Below, piece by piece: positions 44,212 through 51,830 of a DNA stretch of 64,000 bases. The notes beneath the pieces are model-generated. The model was not told the DNA's origin. It did not search any database and saw only the letters and a program-made list of their open reading frames with translations. The DNA comes from Mycolicibacterium wolinskyi. GTDB lineage: Bacteria; Actinomycetota; Actinomycetes; Mycobacteriales; Mycobacteriaceae. The translations under genes were made by a program, and so were the position numbers. The DNA is taken from positions 372,001-436,000 of the forward strand of contig NZ_LQQA01000033.1 in assembly GCF_002101965.1 (NCBI RefSeq), written 5' to 3'. How positions within the stretch are numbered: position 1 is the first letter of the stretch; each line of letters begins with the position of its first letter.

Positions 44212-44430
44212 CTACGCGACCTCCGGACTGCCGCCGCGCCTAGTGGCTCGCTCCTGTTCAGCCAGCCAGCGCTCAATCTCGCTGCGCCGGTACACGACTC
44301 GACCGCGCTGACCTAGCGTGAAGGACTCTGGCCCCTCATTGTTGTGGCGCCAGTAGCGCATCGTTCCCGGCTGAAACACCGGGTACTGCTCGCACACCTG
44401 CTTCGTGGTGAGCAGCTCGTCTCCTGCCAT
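44212..44430 (-). CDS. Excisionase (recombination directionality factor), AlpA/MerR-type HTH
   Basis: A 72-residue winged-helix protein: LLTTKQVCEQYPVFQPGTMR, then YWRHNNEGPESF, and RVVYRRSEIERWLAEQERAT. This is the layout of phage excisionases, including the phiRv1 factor, which redirect the integrase toward excision. It is the first leftward gene, divergent from the repressor, with GGAG seven bases before ATG 44428-44430. It may also act on the early promoter. Confidence 0.83.
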   Translation of the reverse strand: MAGDELLTTKQVCEQYPVFQPGTMRYWRHNNEGPESFTLGQRGRVVYRRSEIERWLAEQERATRRGGSPEVA

Positions 44431-44440
44431 CGATTACTCC

Positions 44441-44513
44441 AATCCGGTTTGTTCTGTAAGACGATATTAGATTAACACCGGATCGGATTGCGTCAATACA
44501 TCGAAACGGATTA
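44441..44513. promoter_or_regulatory. Repeated operator-like motifs in the early/repressor switch region
   Basis: Three related 9-10-base motifs: AATCCGGTT at 44441-44449 (reverse orientation of AACCGGATT), ACACCGGAT at ~44476-44484, and AAACGGATTA at 44504-44513. They flank both divergent starts, the last one overlapping the repressor -10 box TACCGT (44512-44517). This is the expected layout of repressor operators in a lysogeny switch; binding is inferred. Confidence 0.45.
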
Positions 44514-44523
44514 CCGTTGGTTC

Positions 44524-45150
44524 GTGTCGGAGGACGAAGAACGGTTCGCAAGCAACCTGAGGTCGATACGTGAAGAGGCCGGGTTGACCCAGGCCGCCTT
44601 GGCCAAGGAGATGACGCGATCGGGATTTCGCTGGCATCAGGCGACCGTGTACAAGGTCGAGAACGGTGAGCGCCAGATACAACTGGGTGAGGCGAGGTGC
44701 ATTGCAGCAATCTTCGGTATGTCGCTCGACGACATGCTGAAGTCCCCACAGGAAGCGAAGTTTCGGCGGCAACTGGACTATGACATCAATAGATTCCAAA
44801 ACGCTCATGACCGGATAGCGGAGGCGGTTTGCAGCTTCGAAACTGCACGCCAAACGCTCGCATTGTCAGTCGAAGATGCCCGTTCGATCGCGGCAGCAAA
44901 TCCCGAAATCAGCGACAGGATCAGGGTCGCGGAAGACCTGTTGAGGATCACTCCACGAGCCGCATTTGACACTGGGGTGGCTGCCTCCAGCGACCCAGAA
45001 GTTGTGGTGGAGGACTATGCGCATGGTCGTAGCGCGTTTATTCGCAAGGCATTCCGAGAACGCTACGGTCTCGTAAAGGAACGCCCCATTCCATCGGAGG
45101 CGGAAGCAATCGCCAGGCTGGAGAACATGTCAGATGACCCAGACGCGTAA
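44524..45150 (+). CDS. XRE-family phage repressor
   Basis: A 208-residue protein. Residues ~8-65 hold an XRE helix-turn-helix (NLRSIREEAGLTQAALAKEM; HQATVYKVENGERQ; GEARCIAAIFGMSLDDML). The rest is helical, with no protease motif of the LexA/CI type, so induction must work in another way. GTG 44524 is chosen because TACCGT lies six bases upstream (leaderless); an earlier in-frame TTG at 44488 is unlikely. The gene overlaps the integrase by 17 bases, so repressor and integrase are made from one transcript. Confidence 0.82.
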   Translation: MSEDEERFASNLRSIREEAGLTQAALAKEMTRSGFRWHQATVYKVENGERQIQLGEARCIAAIFGMSLDDMLKSPQEAKFRRQLDYDINRFQNAHDRIAEAVCSFETARQTLALSVEDARSIAAANPEISDRIRVAEDLLRITPRAAFDTGVAASSDPEVVVEDYAHGRSAFIRKAFRERYGLVKERPIPSEAEAIARLENMSDDPDA

Positions 45151-46300
45151 TCGCCGCGCTGGCGTAGAGGATCGCTGGACGAAGAGGATCCGTGATGCGG
45201 CGGGTAATCCTCAGACGGTCCCGAGTGCCGTCTATGGCAAGGGAAAGCGCTGGCGTGCAAGGTATGTCGACGATCGTGGAGCCGAGCACGCGAAGGGGTT
45301 CGCTCGGAAAGTCGATGCGCAGCAGTGGCTGGATAGTCAGACGTCATCGCTCGTCACCGGGACCCACGTTGCGCCGCGTGACGCGCAAATGACCGTAGCC
45401 CAGTGGTGCGACACGTGGATCGAGGGTTACAAGGTGAACCGCGATTCCACTGTGCGCCAAGCCCGTACGCATATCAAGCAGATCGATGCCGAGTTCGGCG
45501 GCATGCAACTGTCCGCGGTGCGGCCGTCGCTCGTGAAGGCGTGGGTTGCCCGACTGCAGGACGAGCACGAGCCGAGCTATGTGCACGCGCTGCACTCGCG
45601 GCTGTCGCAGATCATGGGTGACGCGGTGCACGATGGCGTGCTGGGGCGCAATCCGTGCTCGCGGCGGACGTCGCCGCCGATGGGCAAGCAGAAGCCGTAC
45701 GTGGCGACGACGGAGCAGATATGGGCGATCTATGAGGCGGTGCCCGATCATCTGCGGGTCGCGGTGCTCCTGGGCGCGTTCGTTGGGCTGCGTGTGGCAG
45801 AGGCGGCCGCATTGAGGGTTTCGGACGTGGATTTCATCAGGGGAGTGGTGCACCCGGTGCAACAGTGGCCGGATAAGCCCCTGAAGACCGACGGGTCTGA
45901 TCAGTCGATCCCGATACCGCAGGATCTCGCGCTGCTGCTGTCCAAGTCGGTCGCAACGTATGGCGGCGAGTACATGGTGACGAACGGGCCAGGGCGACGC
46001 TGCGGGCCGTGGATCATCGACCGAGCTATCCGCGATGTGCGGGGGAGCGTTGAGGGCCTACCGGACACGTTCACGTTCCACGACTGCCGGCACTACCTCG
46101 CGTCGCTGCTGATCGCCTCCGGGGCCGACATCAAGACGGTGCAGGCACGTATGCGGCATGCGTCGGCCAGGACCACGTTGGACACCTACGGGCACTTGTG
46201 GCCAGACGCAGACGAGTCCACCCGCTCGGCAATCGGTTTGGTGATCGCGGAGCGGATGGACTCGGCTAAATCTACTGCGGACGGACTGCGGACGGATTGA
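45134..46300 (+). CDS. Tyrosine recombinase (phage integrase)
   Basis: A 388-residue integrase with three parts: N-terminal arm-binding domain (KGKRWRARYVDDRGAEHAKG, an AP2-like DNA-binding fold), core-binding domain (residues ~85-165) and catalytic domain. Catalytic residues are all present: Arg 220 (GLRVAEAAAL), His 316 and Arg 319 (FHDCRHYLAS), His 342 (MRHASART) and Tyr 352 (TLDTYGHLW). It lies 49 bases from attR. Its last codons are formed by one copy of the 23-bp arm repeat, so the gene end doubles as an integrase-binding site. It converges with glnA1. Confidence 0.95.
   Translation: MTQTRNRRAGVEDRWTKRIRDAAGNPQTVPSAVYGKGKRWRARYVDDRGAEHAKGFARKVDAQQWLDSQTSSLVTGTHVAPRDAQMTVAQWCDTWIEGYKVNRDSTVRQARTHIKQIDAEFGGMQLSAVRPSLVKAWVARLQDEHEPSYVHALHSRLSQIMGDAVHDGVLGRNPCSRRTSPPMGKQKPYVATTEQIWAIYEAVPDHLRVAVLLGAFVGLRVAEAAALRVSDVDFIRGVVHPVQQWPDKPLKTDGSDQSIPIPQDLALLLSKSVATYGGEYMVTNGPGRRCGPWIIDRAIRDVRGSVEGLPDTFTFHDCRHYLASLLIASGADIKTVQARMRHASARTTLDTYGHLWPDADESTRSAIGLVIAERMDSAKSTADGLRTD
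46272..46294 (+). repeat. Right arm-type repeat, inside the integrase 3' end
   Basis: Identical to 30438-30460 and in the same orientation; two ACTGCGGACG units separated by G. It encodes part of the integrase C-terminus (TADGLRT) and lies 55 bases from the attR core, fitting an arm-type integrase site. Confidence 0.6.
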
Positions 46301-46327
46301 CGTCAGCGGGACCGTCGATGCAGGTCA

Positions 46328-46342
46328 GCGAGTATTGCTCGC
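46328..46342. terminator. Short hairpin supplied by the element beside the glnA1 stop
   Basis: GCGAG-TATTG-CTCGC, a perfect 5-bp stem ending one base from the glnA1 stop codon (46343-46345). It lies between convergent glnA1 and integrase, in DNA brought by the element, and is the only structure seen there that could replace the displaced glnA1 terminator. It is much weaker than the native hairpin at 30259-30296. Confidence 0.35.
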
Positions 46343-47779
46343 CTACACATCGTAGTAGAGCGAGAACTCGTACGGGTGAGGCCGGATCTGGATCGGCATG
46401 ATCTCGTTCTCCCGCTTGTAGGAGATCCACGTCTCGATCAGGTCCTCGGTGAACACGCCACCCTCGGTGAGGTACTCGTGGTCCTCTTCGAGCTTGTCGA
46501 TGACCGCGGCGAGCGAGGTGGGCGCCTGCGGGATGCTGGCGGCCTCGTCCGGCGGCAGTTCGTAGAGGTCCTTGTCGACCGGGGTCAGCGGCTCGATCTT
46601 CTTCTTGATGCCGTCGAGCCCGGCCATGAGCATGGCCGCGAACGCCAGGTACGGGTTGCCCGAGCTGTCGGGGCAGCGGAACTCGAGGCGCTTGGCCTTC
46701 GGGTTGTTGCCGGTGATCGGGATACGGACACAGGCCGAGCGGTTGCGCTGGCTGTACACCAGGTTGATCGGGGCCTCGTAGCCCGGCACCAGGCGCTTGT
46801 AGGAGTTCACCGTCGGGTTGGTGAACGCCAGCAGCGACGGCGCGTGGTGCAGGATGCCGCCGATGTAGTGGCGTGCGGTGTCCGACAGACCGGCGTAGCC
46901 CGACTCGTCGTGGAACAGCGGCTGGCCGTCCTTCCACAGCGACTGGTGGGCGTGCATGCCCGAACCGTTGTCACCGAACAGCGGCTTGGGCATGAACGTG
47001 ACGGTCTTGCCGGCCTGCCATGCGGTGTTCTTGATGATGTACTTGAACAGCAGCACATCGTCGGCCGCGTGAAGCAGCGTGTTGAACTTGTAGTTGATTT
47101 CGGCCTGGCCCGCGGTGCCGACCTCATGGTGGCCGCGCTCGAGCGTGAAGCCCGCGTTGATCAGGTTGGTGGCCATCTGGTCGCGCAGGTCGACGTAGTG
47201 GTCGTAGGGCGCGACGGGGAAGTAGCCACCCTTCGGGCGGACCTTGTAACCGCGGTTGGCGCTGCCGTCGGCCTCGAAGGGCTCGCCGGTGTTCCACCAG
47301 CCCGACTCGGAGTCGACCTCGTAGAAGGTGCCGTTGATCTTCGAGTCGAAGCTGACCGAGTCGAAGATGTAGAACTCGGCCTCGGCGCCGAAGTAGGCGG
47401 TGTCGGCGATGCCGGTGCTGGCCAGGTAGTTCTCCGCCTTGCGAGCCACGTTGCGGGGGTCGCGGGAGTACGCCTCACGGGTGAACGGATCGTGCACGAA
47501 GAAGTTCAGGTTGAGGGTCTTGGCGGCCCGGAACGGGTCGATACGGGCGGTGTCGGCGTCGGGCAGCAGCATCATGTCGGATTCGTGGATCGACTGGAAG
47601 CCGCGCACCGAGGAGCCGTCGAACGCGAGCCCGTCCTCGAAGACGCTCTCGTCGAACGCGGTCGCCGGGATCGAGAAGTGCTGGACGACGCCAGGCAGAT
47701 CGCAGAAGCGAATGTCGACGTACTCGACGTTTTCGTCCTTGATCAGCTTGAAGATGTCGTCGGACGTCTTTTCTGCCAC
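46343..47779 (-). CDS. glnA1: Glutamine synthetase GlnA1 (main ammonium-assimilating enzyme)
   Basis: A 478-residue type I glutamine synthetase, same length as Rv2220. Motifs: [62 protein letters not shown] and the adenylylation loop [10 protein letters not shown], target of GlnE. GTG 47777-47779 has AAAGGAG seven bases upstream. The last codons (YYDV and TAG) are provided by the integrated element; the original synonymous codons lie at 30314-30339, so the protein is unchanged. Upstream repeats suggest GlnR control. Confidence 0.97.
   Translation of the reverse strand: MAEKTSDDIFKLIKDENVEYVDIRFCDLPGVVQHFSIPATAFDESVFEDGLAFDGSSVRGFQSIHESDMMLLPDADTARIDPFRAAKTLNLNFFVHDPFTREAYSRDPRNVARKAENYLASTGIADTAYFGAEAEFYIFDSVSFDSKINGTFYEVDSESGWWNTGEPFEADGSANRGYKVRPKGGYFPVAPYDHYVDLRDQMATNLINAGFTLERGHHEVGTAGQAEINYKFNTLLHAADDVLLFKYIIKNTAWQAGKTVTFMPKPLFGDNGSGMHAHQSLWKDGQPLFHDESGYAGLSDTARHYIGGILHHAPSLLAFTNPTVNSYKRLVPGYEAPINLVYSQRNRSACVRIPITGNNPKAKRLEFRCPDSSGNPYLAFAAMLMAGLDGIKKKIEPLTPVDKDLYELPPDEAASIPQAPTSLAAVIDKLEEDHEYLTEGGVFTEDLIETWISYKRENEIMPIQIRPHPYEFSLYYDV
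46350..46368. repeat. attR core (19-bp direct repeat)
   Basis: Identical to 30321-30339; encodes the FSLYYD end of GlnA1. Integration crossover must have taken place within these 19 bases, as the sequence on the glnA1 side of it is host and on the other side is element. Confidence 0.85.
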
Positions 47780-47826
47780 TGAGTGTTCTCCTTTACTGGT
47801 AACCCGCGGGTTGACGCTAAGGACAC

Positions 47827-47871
47827 GATGTTGCGCAGTCATCAACCGGATGTTGCGCCGAAGTTACGCAA
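47827..47871. promoter_or_regulatory. Repeats upstream of glnA1, possible GlnR sites
   Basis: GATGTTGCGC occurs at 47827-47836 and 47849-47858, exactly 22 bases (about two helical turns) apart, followed by a related GTTACGCAA at 47863-47871. Spaced repeats with GTTAC/GTTGC cores upstream of glnA1 fit the nitrogen regulator GlnR of actinobacteria, but the match to the published box is partial. Confidence 0.4.
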
Positions 47872-47935
47872 TCGCCAGACGCTGGTTGTGATGGCGGCCG
47901 ACGGTGACGCCGGCGGCCACGCCTATCCTGACACC

Positions 47936-48430
47936 ATGGCCCGCGATAACGGTTCTCGGTTGGGGTCTTGGCTGTCCGGACCCGGGCCTTTCGATTCCGG
48001 TGATGGGAACCGGTCAGGCGGACCCGACAAGTATCCAGGCGAACGGCTCGGTCTGCCAGAGGACGGCCCAGGTTCGTTGGCCAGGACGGGCAGGCGCCTT
48101 GCCGCGCTGTGTGTCGACTGGCTGGTCGCCTACGGTTTGGCGGGGCTGTTGATGGCGCTCGACCTGGTGTCGATGGCGCTGCTGTCGACCGCGGTGCTGG
48201 TCATCTGGATGGTCATCGGCACGGTCGCGGTGCGGCTGTTCTCGTTCACGCCGGGTCAGCTGGCGCTGGGCCTGGTGGTGGTGCCCGCCGACGGCCGCGA
48301 GAGCATCGGCATCGTCCGGGCCTTCATCCGAGTTGTGCTCATCGCGCTGGTGATCCCGCCATTGGTGTCCGACAGCGACCTGCGCGGTCTGCACGACCGG
48401 GCCAGCTACACCGCGGTGGTTCGGCGCTAG
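47936..48430 (+). CDS. RDD-family membrane protein
   Basis: A 164-residue membrane protein conserved beside glnA1 in mycobacteria. The first ~45 residues are hydrophilic and Gly/Pro-rich; the RDD domain begins at GRRLAALCVDWLVAYGLAG (Arg and Asp of the name), followed by two more helices (MALLSTAVLVIWMVIGTVAV; FIRVVLIALVIPPLV) and ends in LRGLHDRASYTAVV. Function unknown. Start is leaderless: TATCCT at 47924-47929, six bases, ATG 47936. Confidence 0.88.
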   Translation: MARDNGSRLGSWLSGPGPFDSGDGNRSGGPDKYPGERLGLPEDGPGSLARTGRRLAALCVDWLVAYGLAGLLMALDLVSMALLSTAVLVIWMVIGTVAVRLFSFTPGQLALGLVVVPADGRESIGIVRAFIRVVLIALVIPPLVSDSDLRGLHDRASYTAVVRR

Positions 48431-48441
48431 GCATGCTCCAA

Positions 48442-48490
48442 CGTGAAGAAGATCGCGAGATTCTCGAGAATTCTCGCGATCTTCTTCACG
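48442..48490. terminator. Long perfect hairpin between convergent genes
   Basis: CGTGAAGAAGATCGCGAGA (48442-48460) pairs with its complement at 48472-48490 over 19 bp; the loop contains a second palindrome TTCTCGAGAA. It lies between the stops of the RDD gene and DUF4191 and should act as a bidirectional terminator. Confidence 0.8.
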
Positions 48491-48505
48491 TTCGGCGTCA
48501 GCTGG

Positions 48506-49258
48506 TCAGCGCCTACGCACGGTCCGCTGCACGCCACGCATCTTGGCCTGTGCCGGCATGGGGCCCTTTGGCATGGCAGCCGGGCCGACCTTGGTGCCGA
48601 GCGCGGCCAGCCGGGACTCCAGTGAGTCCATCTGCTTGGCCGTGATGTTGGCGGGCAGTTTGGTCAGGTGGCGTTCCAGCTTGGACAGCGGAACCTCGCC
48701 TTCGCCGTTGCCGACGACGATGTCGTAGATCGGGGTGTCCCCGACCAGCCGGGCCGTGCGCTTCTTCTCCTGCGCGAGCAGCGGCTTGACGCGCGCCGGC
48801 GAGCCCTCGGCCACGAAGATCACGCCAGGCCTGCCGATCACGCGGTGCACAGCGTCGAAGTGGCCGGTGGCCGCCACGCCCGGGGTGACGCGCCACTTGC
48901 CGCGAAGATTGTCGAGCGCCCACGCGGCCGCGCCGGTCTGGCCCTCGGCCTTGCGGTACACCGACTTCTGCGCGCGGCGGCCGAAGATGATGAACGCGAC
49001 GAGCGCGCCGAGCACCACGCCGAGCGGGATGAGCGTGTACATCGTGAACCCGCCGATGAGCACCCCGGCGACCACGGCGATCGCGACGATCAGCACGAAC
49101 GCGCCGATCATGTACGGCAGCAGCCGCTTGTCCTCTTTGCGCTGCATCTGGAACGCCTGCCACAGCTGACTGCGGCGCTGCTTGGAGGCGGCCTTACGGG
49201 CAGCCTTCGCCTCGGCCTTTGCCGCTTTGGTTTCCGCGGCAGTGCGGGATTTCGCCAT
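48506..49258 (-). CDS. DUF4191 membrane protein (Rv2219-like)
   Basis: A 250-residue protein with a Lys/Ala-rich cytoplasmic N-terminus (AAETKAAKAEAKAARKAASK), two transmembrane helices at ~50-95 (YMIGAFVLIVAIAVVAGVLI; LIPLGVVLGALVAFIIFG) and a soluble C-terminal domain (VIGRPGVIFVAEGSPARVKP). Function unknown; conserved next to lipA in mycobacteria. ATG 49256-49258 is leaderless: TATCCT (complement of 49265-49270) is six bases upstream and overlaps the lipA stop region. Confidence 0.88.
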   Translation of the reverse strand: MAKSRTAAETKAAKAEAKAARKAASKQRRSQLWQAFQMQRKEDKRLLPYMIGAFVLIVAIAVVAGVLIGGFTMYTLIPLGVVLGALVAFIIFGRRAQKSVYRKAEGQTGAAAWALDNLRGKWRVTPGVAATGHFDAVHRVIGRPGVIFVAEGSPARVKPLLAQEKKRTARLVGDTPIYDIVVGNGEGEVPLSKLERHLTKLPANITAKQMDSLESRLAALGTKVGPAAMPKGPMPAQAKMRGVQRTVRRR

Positions 49259-49262
49259 TACT

Positions 49263-50207
49263 TCAGGATACGGGGGGCTGATCAGCGAATCGAACCCGCG
49301 CGGCCTGCGCGTAGAGCTTGCCCGCCCGGTAGGAGGAGCGGACCAGTGGACCGGCCAGCACACCCGCGAAACCGAGGCCCTCGGCGTAGGCCGACAGCGC
49401 GACGAACTCGTCGGGATGCACCCAGCGCTCGACCGGGTGGTGCCGCGGTGACGGGCGCAGGTACTGCGTGATGGTGACGATGTCGCAACCCGCGTCGTGC
49501 AGATCGCGCAGCGCGGTGTGCACCTCGTCGATGGTCTCGCCCATGCCGAGGATCAGGTTCGACTTGGTGACGAGACCGAAGTTGCGGGCGGCGGTCAACA
49601 CCGCGAGGCTGCGGTCATAGCGGAAGCCCGGGCGGATGCGCTTGAAGATGCGTGGCACGGTTTCGAGGTTGTGCGCCAACACTTCCGGGCGGGACTCGAA
49701 GACCTCTTCCAGCTGCGCGGCGTTGCCGGTGAAGTCCGGGATCAGCAGTTCGACGCCGGTGTTCGGGTTGAGCTGCTTGATCTGGCGCACGGTCTCGGCG
49801 TAGAGCCAGGCCCCGCCGTCCGGCAGATCGTCGCGGGCCACCCCGGTCACGGTCGAGTAGCGCAGCCCCATGGCCTGCACGCTCTCGGCGACCCGGCGCG
49901 GTTCGTCGCGGTCCAGCTCGGCGGGCTTGCCGGTGTCGATCTGGCAGAAGTCGCAGCGGCGCGTGCACTGCTCGCCGCCGATCAGGAACGTGGCCTCCCG
50001 GTCTTCCCAGCATTCGAAGATGTTGGGGCAGCCCGCCTCCTCGCACACCGTGTGCAGACCCTCGCGCCGCACCAGACCCTTGAGTTCGGTGTATTCGGGC
50101 CCCATCTTCGCGCGGGTCTTGATCCACGGCGGTTTGCGTTCGATGGGAGTCTGCGCGTTGCGCACCTCGAGGCGTAGCAGCTTCCGACCTTCTGGGACCA
50201 CAGTCAC
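49263..50207 (-). CDS. lipA: Lipoyl synthase
   Basis: A 314-residue radical-SAM enzyme that inserts two sulfurs into protein-bound octanoyl groups. The auxiliary cluster motif [12 protein letters not shown] and the radical-SAM motif CTRRCDFC are both intact, and the C-terminal serine ligand region RSSYRAG is present. It follows lipB by four bases, forming a lipB-lipA operon whose product modifies dlaT, encoded just upstream on the same strand, and the glycine cleavage H protein. Confidence 0.96.
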   Translation of the reverse strand: MTVVPEGRKLLRLEVRNAQTPIERKPPWIKTRAKMGPEYTELKGLVRREGLHTVCEEAGCPNIFECWEDREATFLIGGEQCTRRCDFCQIDTGKPAELDRDEPRRVAESVQAMGLRYSTVTGVARDDLPDGGAWLYAETVRQIKQLNPNTGVELLIPDFTGNAAQLEEVFESRPEVLAHNLETVPRIFKRIRPGFRYDRSLAVLTAARNFGLVTKSNLILGMGETIDEVHTALRDLHDAGCDIVTITQYLRPSPRHHPVERWVHPDEFVALSAYAEGLGFAGVLAGPLVRSSYRAGKLYAQAARVRFADQPPVS

Positions 50208-50211
50208 GAAT

Positions 50212-50889
50212 TCATCCTACGTTCAGAGCAACTTCCAAGCGGCCGTCGAGCGCGTCACACACCTTGTCGGCAACGCGGTCGACGACGTCGTCGACCGTGA
50301 GGCGACGGCCCAGTTCGGCGGTCAGCGACGTCACGCCTGCGTCGGTGATGCCGCACGGCACGATCGCCGAGTAAGCGCCCAGATCGCAATCGCAGTTGAG
50401 CGCGAAGCCGTGCAGCGTCGTCGCGCGCGACACCCGGATGCCGATCGCGGCGACCTTGCGCGCGGGACGCAGCTCATCACCGGGCACCCACACGCCAGAC
50501 CGGCCCTCGACCCGGCCGGCCTGCAGGCCGAGGTCGGCGCATACCGCGATCAACGACTCTTCAAGGCGCCGAACGAAATTCACCACATCGAGCGGTTCGA
50601 CGAGCCCGATGATCGGATAGCCCACGAGCTGCCCCGGGCCGTGCCAGGTGATCTTGCCGCCGCGGTCGGTGTCGACGACCGGGGTGCCGTCGAGCGGCCG
50701 CTCGTGCGGTTCGGTGCGCTTGCCCGCGGTGTAGACGGCAGGGTGCTGCAGGAGCAGCAGGGTGTCGGGGCCGCCGGCGATCCTGGCGTCGGCGATCTCG
50801 CGTTGCATCTGCCAGGCGGCCTCGTAATCGACTGTGCCGAGGCGCCGAACGTCGACGGCAGCCTGCGCCGAGCGAATGGATGTCACCAT
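50212..50889 (-). CDS. lipB: Octanoyltransferase (lipoate synthesis)
   Basis: A 225-residue LipB that moves octanoyl from acyl carrier protein to lipoyl domains. Catalytic Lys is in [12 protein letters not shown] and catalytic Cys in [29 protein letters not shown] is the substrate-loop signature. ATG 50887-50889 begins the frame, but TAACGT at the complement of 50894-50899 lies seven bases before GTG 50884-50886, so a leaderless start one codon later is likely. The first gene of the lipBA operon. Confidence 0.95.
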   Translation of the reverse strand: MVTSIRSAQAAVDVRRLGTVDYEAAWQMQREIADARIAGGPDTLLLLQHPAVYTAGKRTEPHERPLDGTPVVDTDRGGKITWHGPGQLVGYPIIGLVEPLDVVNFVRRLEESLIAVCADLGLQAGRVEGRSGVWVPGDELRPARKVAAIGIRVSRATTLHGFALNCDCDLGAYSAIVPCGITDAGVTSLTAELGRRLTVDDVVDRVADKVCDALDGRLEVALNVG

Positions 50890-50923
50890 GTCGACGTTAC
50901 TCCCCGGCTTCGCACGGACCCGG

Positions 50924-51826
50924 TCACAGATCCTTCGGTGCGGTCGCGTGGGCCAGCGCCTCGCGCACGGTGTTGTGGTGGAACACGAAACCCGAGCGTT
51001 CGAGCACCGCGGGGATCGCGCGCTGCCCCGCGAGCAGGCCTTCGTCGGCGAACTCGCCCAGCACCGCGCGAAGCGCGAAGCCCGGCACGATCATCGGCGT
51101 GGGCCGGTTGAGCGCGCGGCCGAGTGCGGCGGTGAACTCGGCGTTGGTCACCGGCGCCGGGCCGGTCAGGTTCACCGGACCCGACACGGCGTCGGTCCAC
51201 ATCGTGAACAGGACCGCCCGGATCTCGTCCTCGAGGCTGATCCACGGCAGGTATTGGCGGCCGTTGCCGAGCCGGGCGCCGAGCCCGAACGAGAACAGCG
51301 GTTTGAGCCGGCTCAGCATGCCGCCCGCCTGCGCGAGCACCAAGCCCGTGCGCAACAACACCACCCGGCTTCCGGCGGCCGTGGCCGGGGCGGTGGCCGC
51401 CTCCCAGTCCTGACACAACCGCGCCAGGAAGCCCTGGCCCGCCGGAGCCGTCTCGTCGGTGATGTGGTCGCGCGTGTCGCCATAGAAGCCGACCGCGCTC
51501 GCGTTGACCAGAACCGGCACCCCGGCGTCGGCCACCGCACCGGCCAGCACCTCGGTGGGCCCGATACGGCTGTCGCGCAGGCTCTGCTTGAACGCGCCCG
51601 ACCACCGTTTCTCGCCGACGTTGACGCCGCAGAGGTTCACGACGACGTCGACATCGTGCAGCGCACCGGCGTCGAACTCGCCCGTGTCCGGATTCCAGAA
51701 CAGCTCATCGCCGTTCGACGGGGCCCGGCGCACGATGCGCAGCACGCGGTGGTCGCTTGCGCGCAGCGCCGAAGCCAGCGCCGAGCCGATCAGACCCGAG
51801 GATCCCGCTATCGCGACGACGGCCAA
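50924..51826 (-). CDS. TIGR01777-family NAD-dependent epimerase/dehydratase-like protein
   Basis: A 300-residue extended SDR protein (Rv2216-like). It has the Rossmann motif [20 protein letters not shown] at the N-terminus, VVNLCGVNV, and [11 protein letters not shown] at the active-site region, with the C-terminal DUF1731-type [17 protein letters not shown]. In the TIGR01777 family the substrate is unknown. It follows dlaT by four bases and lies between it and lipB, an arrangement conserved in mycobacteria. Confidence 0.9.
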   Translation of the reverse strand: MAVVAIAGSSGLIGSALASALRASDHRVLRIVRRAPSNGDELFWNPDTGEFDAGALHDVDVVVNLCGVNVGEKRWSGAFKQSLRDSRIGPTEVLAGAVADAGVPVLVNASAVGFYGDTRDHITDETAPAGQGFLARLCQDWEAATAPATAAGSRVVLLRTGLVLAQAGGMLSRLKPLFSFGLGARLGNGRQYLPWISLEDEIRAVLFTMWTDAVSGPVNLTGPAPVTNAEFTAALGRALNRPTPMIVPGFALRAVLGEFADEGLLAGQRAIPAVLERSGFVFHHNTVREALAHATAPKDL

Positions 51827-51830
51827 GGCT

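Larger units (their letters stand above)
30321..46368. mobile_element. Phage-like integrated element in the 3' end of glnA1
   Basis: About 16 kb bounded by 19-bp direct repeats. Content from right to left: tyrosine integrase and repressor (rightward); then leftward an excisionase, small early proteins, DUF2742, RepA-like ATPase, an HTH protein, coiled-coil proteins, tape measure, minor tail protein and LysB-like esterase. No terminase, portal, protease, capsid, head-tail connector, major tail protein, holin or LysA is present, yet every remaining gene is intact and tightly packed with stop-start overlaps. That is unlike random decay and suggests a satellite or a selectively reduced prophage. 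The early set resembles M. tuberculosis phiRv1/phiRv2, which keep capsid but no tail genes. Confidence 0.88.

Noticed and set aside
44488-46368. Integration-dependent immunity as in phages BPs/Brujita
   Set aside because: The repressor-integrase order is similar, but the attachment core lies beyond the integrase gene, in glnA1, so integration does not truncate the repressor.
30321-46368. CRISPR array or defence island inside the element
   Set aside because: No spaced repeats of CRISPR type, and no toxin-antitoxin, restriction or abortive-infection domain could be recognised among its proteins.
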